A stretch of DNA of 64,000 nucleotides from Bacillota bacterium (GTDB taxonomy: Bacteria > Bacillota > Clostridia > Lachnospirales > Lachnospiraceae): positions 4,236 to 68,235 of the forward strand of contig JAEWIZ010000018.1 in assembly GCA_023386815.1 (NCBI GenBank), written 5' to 3'. Of the stretch, positions 22,896-30,645 are shown in pieces; position 1 is the first letter of the stretch, and every line of letters starts with the position of its first letter. The translations under genes were made by a program, and so were the position numbers. The notes under the pieces are model-generated. The model was not told the origin of the DNA, ran no database searches, and saw only the letters and a list, made by a program, of their open reading frames with translations.

Positions 22896-24179
22896 TTATT
22901 TATTCGTATCCAGTTTTAACAATTCATCAGTCAGCTTATGGATGTAATCACGAAGAATGTGAATGCATGCCTGTTCTTTTGCAACACCACGTACAATATC
23001 CTCTGCTAATGCTTTGCAGGTCGGTGCTCCACAAGAACCGCAGTCCAGTTTTGGAAATAACTCACACAACTCCTCCACCCTTGACATATTAGCAATGCTC
23101 TCCTTCATGTCATTACCAAGCTTAAATACCGGTTCATACTTTACCATATCTGTCCAATATGCATCCTCGCATCCACTATTAGATAAATGATTGCAAGCTA
23201 CTGGAAGATATTTACGAAGTCTCTTTAGCTTCACCTTTGCCAGATATGGATTTTCTACTGTCAGAACTCCTCCAACACAGCCTCCTGCACAAGCATTCAA
23301 CTCTATGAACTCAAGATCATCGAATTTTTGATCCTCCAGATCCTCCAGTATCTTAATAACATTCTCAATCCCATCAGCTGCCAGATAATTATCAGATAAC
23401 AAACTCCCGGCTTCTCCACCGGTACTTCCCCAGCCAATACCGATTCGACCCGAGATACTGAGTTCTTCTACATGATCAATACTTTGCTTCATATAGGGAA
23501 GAAGAGCCGGATATACTTCTTTAATAGCCAGTACGCCGTCGATATCACTATGATCAATCCCTATCGGTGCCTTTACCGCGGTCATTTTGGCAGGACATGG
23601 GGATATAAAGATAATTCCTATCTTCTCCTTCGGAAGGCCCGTCTTCGCTACAGCTTTTTCTCTAGCTATCTTAGCTGCTAAATCTACCGGTGCGCAGATG
23701 GGCAGAAGATGCTCTATTAGGTTTGGAAAGCGAACCTGAATGAGCCTCACTACGGAAGGACAGGCCGTGCTTATGATGGGCCACATCTCCTTATGGTTTG
23801 ATACGTAACTTCTTGAAAGCTCCGACACTAACTCTGCCGCCCCACTCACCTCATAGACTTCATCAAATCCCATTTTCTTTAGCGCCGTCAGAACAATATT
23901 AATATCATCCAGATGATTGAATTGTCCATATAAAGAAGGAGCTGGAAGAGCTACGGTGTATTCAAACATCTTCATTATCTCAAGTGAATCATAGGTTGCT
24001 TCCTTCGCATGATGGGGGCAGATACGGATACACTCCCCACAATCGATACAAAATTCCTTAGTTATTGCAGCCTTTCCATTTCTAACTCGGATAGCCTGAG
24101 TTGGGCAACGTTTGATGCAATTTATACATCCCATGCATAGGTCTTCTTTTAACCGAACTGATGTAAAAAACTTACCCAT
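22896..24179 (-). CDS. HydS-like sensory [FeFe]-hydrogenase paralogue
   Basis: This is a 427-residue iron-sulfur protein. Two [4Fe-4S] ferredoxin motifs at the N-terminus (CMGCINCIKRCP and CIDCGECIRICP, about 15-60) precede an [FeFe]-hydrogenase large-subunit domain and a C-terminal cluster motif CGSCGAPTC. The H-cluster Cys positions are kept but in altered loops: TACPS near 138, SPCPAK near 195 and NACAGGCVGG near 295. The catalytic HydA at this locus has TSCSPGW, MPCTAKK and MGCSGGC with GGGQP. This is the pattern of group C/D sensory hydrogenases. It probably senses H2 or redox state and signals through the neighbouring ATPase and DRTGG proteins. Confidence 0.8.
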   Translation of the reverse strand: MGKFFTSVRLKEDLCMGCINCIKRCPTQAIRVRNGKAAITKEFCIDCGECIRICPHHAKEATYDSLEIMKMFEYTVALPAPSLYGQFNHLDDINIVLTALKKMGFDEVYEVSGAAELVSELSRSYVSNHKEMWPIISTACPSVVRLIQVRFPNLIEHLLPICAPVDLAAKIAREKAVAKTGLPKEKIGIIFISPCPAKMTAVKAPIGIDHSDIDGVLAIKEVYPALLPYMKQSIDHVEELSISGRIGIGWGSTGGEAGSLLSDNYLAADGIENVIKILEDLEDQKFDDLEFIELNACAGGCVGGVLTVENPYLAKVKLKRLRKYLPVACNHLSNSGCEDAYWTDMVKYEPVFKLGNDMKESIANMSRVEELCELFPKLDCGSCGAPTCKALAEDIVRGVAKEQACIHILRDYIHKLTDELLKLDTNK

Positions 24180-24289
24180 ATAAACCATGCCTTTCTTAAT
24201 AACCTGCAAGCTATCAGCATGAGCCTGTTAGCTGCAACGTTAATTGTGAATTATATCAGTCACTTTCTCCGATAATAAACCAAACCTGA

Positions 24290-24718
24290 CTAGGCTATTT
24301 TTACTTTCATAGTCACCGTCGTTCCAACGCCAAGGACACTTTCTATCTTCATTTCATCCGTATATCTCTTCATATTAGGCAGACCCATCCCGGCTCCAAA
24401 TCCCAGTGAGCGAATATTATCCGGTGCTGTCGAATACCCTGCCTGCATTGCCAGCTCAATATCTTCTATTCCTGGACCCTGATCCTTCAGTATCATCAAA
24501 ATCTCTTCCGGTGATACGATTACCTCAATTGTACCGCCAAAAGCATGGATTACCATATTAATTTCGCCCTCATACATGGCAATAGCAACCTTCCTGACAA
24601 TATCAGGATCAACTCCCATTTTCTTAAGCTTACCCTTGACACTACTGGAAGCTTCCCCCGCTCTGGTAAAATCGTCTGCGGGAACCTGATATGACATCAC
24701 TATTGTATCCTTATTCAT
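24290..24718 (-). CDS. RsbW/SpoIIAB-like ATPase (anti-sigma-factor type)
   Basis: This 142-residue GHKL ATPase has an N-box (AMYEGEINMVIHAF), a G1 box (KDQGPGIED) and a G2 box (GFGAGMGLPNMKRYTDEM). There is no receiver, sensor or phosphorylated His domain, so it is a stand-alone serine-kinase or anti-sigma type protein rather than a classical histidine kinase. The ATG at 24718 overlaps the stop of the DRTGG gene (ATGA). It may relay the state of the HydS-like protein, by analogy with RsbW-type switches; its partner is not identified. Confidence 0.8.
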   Translation of the reverse strand: MNKDTIVMSYQVPADDFTRAGEASSSVKGKLKKMGVDPDIVRKVAIAMYEGEINMVIHAFGGTIEVIVSPEEILMILKDQGPGIEDIELAMQAGYSTAPDNIRSLGFGAGMGLPNMKRYTDEMKIESVLGVGTTVTMKVKIA

Positions 24719-25068
24719 TTATAATCAGGACCTCCTCGCAAACCTTTTTCATAGAGCATTCCACAAGCAGAAAACATCCTATGTCCAGAAGTAAGGATTG
24801 CAATCTCTTTCTCTTTTGCCATCTCAATCATTCCCTCATCGGGTAATTTACCTCTAACAAAAACAACGCAGATGATATCCATCATCTCACAAGTACGTAT
24901 TACCTGCAGATTACATAAACCAGTGAGCAGTACGGACTGATCTTTCATAAAGGCTAGCACATCACTCATCATATCTGATCCACAGGCTGTGTGCACTTCC
25001 CTGTCGCCCCATTCTTCACCGACAACGAACTCGGCCTTTAGTATTTCTTTGACATCTTTTATTGTCAT
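24715..25068 (-). CDS. DRTGG-domain protein
   Basis: This 117-residue protein (MTIKDVKEILKAEFVVGEEW, then REVHTACGSDMMSDVLAFM) is related to the product of 22438-22773. Start at ATG 25068 behind GGAGGATTTT. It is translationally coupled to the RsbW-like ATPase, a linkage that implies the two work together, perhaps with the DRTGG protein binding a metabolite and the ATPase passing on the signal. Confidence 0.7.
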   Translation of the reverse strand: MTIKDVKEILKAEFVVGEEWGDREVHTACGSDMMSDVLAFMKDQSVLLTGLCNLQVIRTCEMMDIICVVFVRGKLPDEGMIEMAKEKEIAILTSGHRMFSACGMLYEKGLRGGPDYK

Positions 25069-25213
25069 AAAATCCTCCATTTTATGTGTAGAGCACCTTC
25101 AAAACCCCTTACACGCATGTTTGTGGCCGATTTTCGTTTCTGAGAGTACTCCGAACTACACGTTACATATATATGTTTATTATTATCATATTTACCACGA
25201 TTTTAATGATTGA

Positions 25214-26521
25214 TTAAGACACTGAACCGTTGAACATTTCAAAGGAGCTCGCAGGAACTTTTTTTGCCATTACGAGAGCTGTTGATGCATTTGCCATTAA
25301 TGCTTTGTAATCTGCCGAACCTCGATGCATCGTAATTCCTATGCTTACTACCAGGCTATTCTTAGTATATTCATAGTTGTGGATTTCTCCAATCGCTTTA
25401 CAGAGTTGGTTTGCTTTGTCATATATTATTTTGTCTGAGGAAACATTCTTAATATAGACAACAAACTCACTAAGACTAAGTCTCCCAATAATGTCACTGG
25501 TACGGAAGAAGTTCTTTAACACTCTTCCTACTGAGGTCATAATATTTTCCCCATCAATGGTATTTCTTACCTCATTAATACCTTTAAAATTCCTGATATC
25601 TATCATCATTAATGCACTAATTGAGTTGTCCGTTTGACTTGCAGCTGCTTCTTTCATCATTATTTCTGCAGAATCTCTTGTACATACGTTCGAAACATTA
25701 TCATATTTAGGGATATGTGATATAGTCTCAGCTTCATTTGACTTTATCGCCATAAGTGATACCTTACCTACAACTTTATAGGGATTCCGGTTATCATCAA
25801 ATATGATGGAAGCATAGCAGGTATACCAGGTTGGAATACCATCCTTCCCAATCAATCGAAGCTCAAATCTGACCTGTTTCCTTCCGCTCATCATACTATT
25901 GAAAATTGATACCACTGCCGGTAATTCTTCCTGGTGAATAATCTTTGTCTTTTCCAGCTTCTTACGAAAGCCTGTTATCACATTCTCTTTCCCAAAGATC
26001 TCACGGAATTGTTCGGAGAACATTAACTTATCCGTTGCAATTTCGTATTCAAAAAATAACTCCTTCGCGAGATCAGAAATAATCCGGTGATAATCATTGG
26101 TTTGCTCTAACTTTTTATAACCAACCATGAGATAGGTAATATCAACTGCCACACAGTAATAAATCGGCACTGTTTTCATACCGCTTTGGTAGGTCTCGTC
26201 TGTTTTTTTTCCTGAAATCATTACCCAATGGAAGCTTCCGTCCTGCTGTAATACCCGAAAATGGAAGTTAATCATATTATCCTTGCGATGCTTCTCATTA
26301 GCCAGTTGTTGAGTTAAATTGATAATATCAGCTGAATAAACTAAGCGTAGCAAGGAAGCTGGTAATTTGATACTTGTCCTGTCCGACACCTTCATGATCA
26401 TGGAGAAAAACTTGTCCGTTGCATAAACAAGAGTTAGCATATCATCGAATGCAATCTTTGCAACGCCTCCCGGTACCGATTGTAATATTTGAATAAATTG
26501 TTGCTCTTCTTGTGCTTCCAT
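25214..26521 (-). CDS. PAS-PAS protein with a degenerate GGDEF domain
   Basis: This 435-residue cytoplasmic protein has two PAS-like regions (about 10-130 and 140-255, with HFRVLQQDGSFHWVMISG and FELRLIGKDGIPTWYT) and a C-terminal GGDEF-fold domain. In the active-site loop the expected R-GGDEF is replaced by RLSLSEF, so diguanylate cyclase activity is unlikely. It may be a signal receiver or may bind nucleotide without catalysis. It is the first gene leftward from the divergent hydrogenase control region, facing hydC, and probably contributes to the same regulation. Confidence 0.75.
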   Translation of the reverse strand: MEAQEEQQFIQILQSVPGGVAKIAFDDMLTLVYATDKFFSMIMKVSDRTSIKLPASLLRLVYSADIINLTQQLANEKHRKDNMINFHFRVLQQDGSFHWVMISGKKTDETYQSGMKTVPIYYCVAVDITYLMVGYKKLEQTNDYHRIISDLAKELFFEYEIATDKLMFSEQFREIFGKENVITGFRKKLEKTKIIHQEELPAVVSIFNSMMSGRKQVRFELRLIGKDGIPTWYTCYASIIFDDNRNPYKVVGKVSLMAIKSNEAETISHIPKYDNVSNVCTRDSAEIMMKEAAASQTDNSISALMMIDIRNFKGINEVRNTIDGENIMTSVGRVLKNFFRTSDIIGRLSLSEFVVYIKNVSSDKIIYDKANQLCKAIGEIHNYEYTKNSLVVSIGITMHRGSADYKALMANASTALVMAKKVPASSFEMFNGSVS

Positions 26522-26547
26522 GGTCTCGCCTTTCTGTACCTAATATA

Positions 26548-26729
26548 AGTTATTGGAAGTGGTATACTTCCAATAAATGGCGCTGCTTTTGCGCGGTTCA
26601 TCTCGACTACAGGAACAGTACTTTGTTCCTGTAGTATTAGTTATCGGAAGGTGTACTTACTTCCGATAAAAGGCGCTGTATCTGCGCCGTTCATCTCGAC
26701 TACAGGAACAGTACTTTGTTCCTGTAGTA
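26548..26729. repeat. Tandem pair of 91-bp triple-hairpin repeats
   Basis: Copy 1 (26548-26638) and copy 2 (26639-26729) each contain three stems: TTATTGGAAG/CTTCCAATAA (copy 2: TTATCGGAAG/CTTCCGATAA), a GGCGC stem, and CTACAGGAACA/TGTTCCTGTAG. The T-A to C-G change in stem 1 keeps pairing. The GGCGC part recurs in the asnS-downstream repeat. The remainder of the gap 26522-26963 is the hydC promoter region with nothing else visible. Confidence 0.7.
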
Positions 26730-26908
26730 TAATAGTTCTATTATATATCAAAATGTATGTAAATTCAATCTTTTAATCCACATGTCCATCGTTGAAACCT
26801 ACAAGGATTCACTAATCTTTTATTTCTATTTATACATCTTGCCTGTAGTTATTTATATATATACGTGGATACTTGTTAATTATTTTTGTAGATTTTTTAA
26901 CACACTTG

Positions 26909-26917
26909 TGGTATACT
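26909..26917 (+). promoter_or_regulatory. Extended -10 promoter of the hydrogenase operon
   Basis: TGGTATACT is an extended -10 element 46 bases upstream of the hydC start. No good -35 is seen, which suggests either reliance on the extension or an activator. Confidence 0.45.
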
Positions 26918-26963
26918 GTCATTGTTTGTGTGGCGACACGATTTTATTCAAGGAGGTTTTATA

Positions 26964-27458
26964 ATGGGAATGCAAAATAGTACAGTACCTTTTGCAGGAA
27001 CAAGAGAGCAGGAAACTGCCCTTTTAAACGTCATCGCTGAGTATAAGGATGATAAAGGCGCTTTAATGCCAATATTGCAAAAGGCACAAGGAATCTATGG
27101 CTATCTTCCAATCGAAGTTCAGACCATTATTTCTAACGAGTTAAATGTACCGTTAGAAAAAATTTATGGTATCGTAACATTCTATTCACAATTCTCCCTT
27201 AACCCAAAGGGCAAATTCAACATTTCAGTCTGTCTTGGAACCGCTTGCTATGTAAAAGGTTCCGGTGATATCTTTAACAAATTCAAGGATTTACTTGGAG
27301 TTGAAGATGGCGGATGTACAGCAGACGGTAAATTTTCACTTGAGTCCTGCCGTTGTATCGGCGCATGCGGACTTGCACCCGTATTAACGGTTAATGAAGA
27401 TGTTTACGGTAAGTTAACTGTTGATGATGTAGAAGGTATTTTAAAGAAATACGAATAG
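26964..27458 (+). CDS. hydC: NADH-dependent [FeFe]-hydrogenase subunit C (NuoE-like)
   Basis: This is the 24-kDa-type subunit with a thioredoxin-like [2Fe-2S] domain. The 164 residues have an N-terminal helical part (EQETALLNVIAEYKDDKGAL) and four Cys ligands: CLGTACYVKG near 92-98 and CRCIGACGLAP near 133-138. It passes electrons within the HydABC complex that oxidises NADH and ferredoxin together to make H2. The ATG at 26964 follows AGGAGG; an upstream TTG at 26922 has no ribosome-binding site. It is the first gene of the rightward operon. Confidence 0.92.
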   Translation: MGMQNSTVPFAGTREQETALLNVIAEYKDDKGALMPILQKAQGIYGYLPIEVQTIISNELNVPLEKIYGIVTFYSQFSLNPKGKFNISVCLGTACYVKGSGDIFNKFKDLLGVEDGGCTADGKFSLESCRCIGACGLAPVLTVNEDVYGKLTVDDVEGILKKYE

Positions 27459-27459
27459 T

Positions 27460-28017
27460 ATGATGACTGAAATTTCTCTTAATGTATTAGATATTGCGAA
27501 CAATTCAATACGGGCTGGCGCTGGTTTGATTGAAATTACCGTTCAAATACGAAGAGATCTGGATGCACTAACGATAATCATCTCAGATAATGGAAGCGGC
27601 ATGTCGCAAGAGCAGCTAACGCAGGTAGAAGATCCATTTTTTACAACTCGTACAACCAGAAGGATTGGACTTGGTGTACCATTTTTCAAGATGGCCGCAT
27701 TAAGCACCGGTGGAAGCTTTAAAATAGATTCTACACTGGGAGTTGGCACTATAATAACTGCTGTTTTTGGTCTATCCCATATTGACCGAATGCCCTTAGG
27801 TGACATGAACAGCACGATTCATACATTAATTACTTTGAATACTCATATTGATTTCCTTTATACATATGAATTTGATGGAAATCGATTTACACTTGATACC
27901 AGGGAGTTTCGACAGATTCTAGGAGGCATTCCATTAAATTCCCCGGAAGTAACTAATTATATAAAAGAATACTTAAATGAAAATCAAAATGAAACAGACG
28001 GTGGATATCACATCTAG
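27460..28017 (+). CDS. GHKL ATPase in the hydrogenase operon
   Basis: This 185-residue protein has an HATPase_c domain in its first 110 residues: N-box EISLNVLDIANNSIRAGA, G1 box SDNGSGM and G2 RIGLGVPFFKMAAL. No sensor or His-phosphorylation domain is present. The C-terminal 70 residues are not recognised. It starts one base after the hydC stop without a clear ribosome-binding site, so it depends on coupling. Stand-alone ATPases occupy this position in clostridial hydABC operons; a regulatory role with the RsbW-like protein of the divergent operon is inferred. Confidence 0.75.
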   Translation: MMTEISLNVLDIANNSIRAGAGLIEITVQIRRDLDALTIIISDNGSGMSQEQLTQVEDPFFTTRTTRRIGLGVPFFKMAALSTGGSFKIDSTLGVGTIITAVFGLSHIDRMPLGDMNSTIHTLITLNTHIDFLYTYEFDGNRFTLDTREFRQILGGIPLNSPEVTNYIKEYLNENQNETDGGYHI

Positions 28018-28339
28018 GTATCTTCGTCTCAGACTGAGGCAGGGGCGTGCTGCTTTGGTAATATGACATTAGAGATATAGACAAAAAGTCGTAAACCTCT
28101 GGTTTACGCGAGGGTTAACCATATATTTATAAATTAGGAGGAATCGAATCCTTCCTATAAATAAGTATAATGGGTTAATTTCTAATTTCCGGAAACCAAC
28201 TTTTCCGGAACCGCATATTTAAATAAGAGAGGATAAATCCTCCTCTCTAGTAACCGTAAATATTTTAATTTAATTAAGAGAGGATAAATCCTCCTCTCTA
28301 GTAACCGTAAATATTTTAATTTAATTAAGGAGGATTAGC
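28018..28339 (+). other. Structured intercistronic leader in the hydrogenase operon
   Basis: These 322 bases hold no gene and several inverted repeats: CGTAAACC/GGTTTACG near 28091-28109, a longer stem around AGGAGGAA/TTCCT (about 28125-28166), TTCCGGAA twice (about 28188-28208) and the 51-bp tandem repeat at 28224-28325. The region probably controls RNA processing or translation of the downstream ferredoxin, hydB and hydA relative to hydC. Confidence 0.5.
28224..28325 (+). repeat. Perfect 51-bp tandem repeat with anti-Shine-Dalgarno hairpins
   Basis: Two identical 51-base units (28224-28274 and 28275-28325) end directly at the ribosome-binding site TAAGGAGGATTAGC of the ferredoxin gene. Each unit folds AGAGAGGA with TCCTCTCT and exposes ATCCTCC, which is complementary to the GGAGGAT of the real ribosome-binding site. 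Confidence 0.7.
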
Positions 28340-28711
28340 ATGAAATCTCTAGAAGAGCTAAAAGCAATCAGAGAAAAAATGCAGGGTCAGATCGGAATTC
28401 GCAGTGAATCCAGCGACCAGACCCGTGTTGTCGTAGGTATGGCTACCTGTGGTATCGCCAGCGGTGCAAGACCAGTTCTTACCGCACTTTCTGATGCAGT
28501 TCAGACTAAGGGTATGACCAATATATCTGTTACACAGACCGGATGTATCGGTTTATGTCAATATGAGCCTATCGTAGAAGTATACGAACCAGGCAAAGAT
28601 AAAGTAACCTATATTAAAATGACTCCGGAAAAGGCTCAGGAAGTGTTTGAGCAGCATTTAGTCCGTGGTCAGGTAGTTCAAAAATATACGATCGCCGAAG
28701 TACTCGGTTAA
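28340..28711 (+). CDS. Thioredoxin-like [2Fe-2S] ferredoxin of the hydrogenase operon
   Basis: This 123-residue protein has a thioredoxin-like [2Fe-2S] fold. Ligand Cys are in MATCGIASGARP and VTQTGCIGLCQYEP. It parallels the N-terminal domain of HydB and the small ferredoxin (HydD-like) found between hydC and hydB in clostridial operons. It probably shuttles electrons within or to the complex. The ATG follows TAAGGAGGATTAGC, and translation may be modulated by the tandem repeat upstream. The stop lies 18 bases before hydB. Confidence 0.85.
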   Translation: MKSLEELKAIREKMQGQIGIRSESSDQTRVVVGMATCGIASGARPVLTALSDAVQTKGMTNISVTQTGCIGLCQYEPIVEVYEPGKDKVTYIKMTPEKAQEVFEQHLVRGQVVQKYTIAEVLG

Positions 28712-28729
28712 TCTGAAGGAGGTCACACT

Positions 28730-30517
28730 ATGTATCGTTCACATGTGTTAGTTTGCGGTGGTACCGGATGTACTTCCTCAGGAAGCGTCAAGATTATCGA
28801 AGCACTGCAGGCTGAAATTAAGAAAAATGGTCTCAAAGAAGAAGTTGCCGTTGTGCAAACAGGTTGCCACGGACTTTGTGCTTTAGGCCCAATTGTTATT
28901 ATATATCCAGAAGCATCCTTTTATGCTATGGTAAAAGAAGAAGATATTGAAGAAATCGTTTCCGAGCATTTATTAAAGGGACGTATTGTAACCCGTTTGT
29001 TATACAAGGAAATGGTAACAGAAGAAGGAATCAAGTCCTTAAATGAGACGGATTTCTATAAAAAACAGCACAGAATTGCACTTCGTAATTGTGGTGTCAT
29101 TAATCCTGAAAACATTGACGAGTATATCGGAACCAATGGTTACGAAGCACTCGGCAAAGTATTAACCGAATATACACCGGATCAGGTAATTCAGACCATC
29201 TTAGACAGCGGTCTTCGCGGCCGTGGCGGCGGCGGTTTCCCTACCGGCTTAAAATGGAAGCTTGCAAAGGGAAATGATGCTGACCAGAAATATGTCTGTT
29301 GTAATGCCGATGAAGGTGACCCAGGTGCCTTCATGGATCGTTCCGTATTAGAGGGTGATCCTCATGTAGTTCTTGAGGCTATGGCCATTGCTGGTTATGC
29401 AATCGGTGCAACTCAGGGCTATATCTATGTTCGTGCAGAATATCCAATTGCTGTAGATCGTCTTGAAATTGCTATTAAGCAGGCAAGAGAATACGGCTTA
29501 CTTGGTAAGAATATCTTTAATAGCGGCTTTGATTTTGACGTTGATATCAGACTTGGTGCTGGTGCATTCGTATGCGGTGAGGAGACTGCACTTATGACCT
29601 CCATTGAAGGTAACCGTGGTGAACCTCGTCCACGTCCTCCGTTCCCTGCACAGAAGGGTCTCTACCAGAAACCTACAATCTTAAATAACGTGGAAACCTA
29701 TGCTAACATTCCTCAGATCATCTTACATGGTGCAGAGTGGTTTGCAAGTATGGGTACTGAAAAATCCAAGGGAACAAAGGTATTTGCTCTTGGTGGTAAG
29801 ATCAATAACACTGGTCTTGTTGAAATCCCTATGGGAACACCTCTGCGAGAAGTTATCGATGAAATCGGCGGCGGTATCCCTAACGGCAAGAAGTTTAAAG
29901 CAGCTCAGACCGGCGGTCCTTCCGGCGGATGTATCCCTGCTTCTCATTTTGATATTCCGATTGATTATGATAACTTACTGAGTATCGGTTCCATGATGGG
30001 TTCCGGTGGTCTTATCGTAATGGATGAGGATAACTGTATGGTTGATATCGCAAAATTCTTCCTGGAGTTCACAGTGGATGAATCCTGCGGTAAATGTACA
30101 CCATGCCGTATCGGAACAAAGCGTCTTCATGAAATTCTTGACAAGATTACAAACGGTCAGGGAACTATGGAAGATCTTGATAAAATGGAAGAGCTTTGCT
30201 ACTACATCAAAGAAAATGCACTTTGCGGCCTTGGTCAAACAGCTCCTAACCCAGTATTATCAACCTTACGTTACTTTAAAGATGAATATGTTGCTCACGT
30301 AGTTGATAAGAAGTGTCCTTCCGGCGTTTGTAAAGCCCTTCTTTCCTATGTAATTGATGCTGATAAGTGTAAGGGCTGTACCTTATGTGCAAGAATTTGC
30401 CCTAACAACGCAATTGAAGGAAAGGTGAAAGAAATTCATCTTATCGATCAGAGTAAATGTATCAAGTGCGGAGCTTGTATGGAGAAATGTAGATTCGGCG
30501 CTATCTCTAAGAAATAA
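28730..30517 (+). CDS. hydB: NADH-dependent [FeFe]-hydrogenase subunit B (NuoF-like, FMN)
   Basis: This is the flavin subunit that exchanges electrons with NADH. In 595 residues: a thioredoxin-like [2Fe-2S] domain (1-110, CGGTGCTSSG and VVQTGCHGLCALGP), the FMN/NADH-binding NuoF core (GLRGRGGGGFPTGLKW near 160-175 and GAGAFVCGEETAL), a [4Fe-4S] motif ESCGKCTPCRIGTKRL, and two C-terminal [4Fe-4S] ferredoxin motifs (CKGCTLCARICP, CIKCGACMEKC). This is the domain order of bifurcating HydB. The ATG follows AAGGAGGTCACACT. Confidence 0.95.
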   Translation: MYRSHVLVCGGTGCTSSGSVKIIEALQAEIKKNGLKEEVAVVQTGCHGLCALGPIVIIYPEASFYAMVKEEDIEEIVSEHLLKGRIVTRLLYKEMVTEEGIKSLNETDFYKKQHRIALRNCGVINPENIDEYIGTNGYEALGKVLTEYTPDQVIQTILDSGLRGRGGGGFPTGLKWKLAKGNDADQKYVCCNADEGDPGAFMDRSVLEGDPHVVLEAMAIAGYAIGATQGYIYVRAEYPIAVDRLEIAIKQAREYGLLGKNIFNSGFDFDVDIRLGAGAFVCGEETALMTSIEGNRGEPRPRPPFPAQKGLYQKPTILNNVETYANIPQIILHGAEWFASMGTEKSKGTKVFALGGKINNTGLVEIPMGTPLREVIDEIGGGIPNGKKFKAAQTGGPSGGCIPASHFDIPIDYDNLLSIGSMMGSGGLIVMDEDNCMVDIAKFFLEFTVDESCGKCTPCRIGTKRLHEILDKITNGQGTMEDLDKMEELCYYIKENALCGLGQTAPNPVLSTLRYFKDEYVAHVVDKKCPSGVCKALLSYVIDADKCKGCTLCARICPNNAIEGKVKEIHLIDQSKCIKCGACMEKCRFGAISKK

Positions 30518-30645
30518 GAGAAGTTTGCTGTAAAATAGCATCATTCGTGAAATCACCTAGTATTTGAAGATAGAGTTTGGTTGAAAATGAATCGTTTTCA
30601 ACCTGTGATTAGAACTGTCATAGTATGACAGAATGGAGGTTGTTA

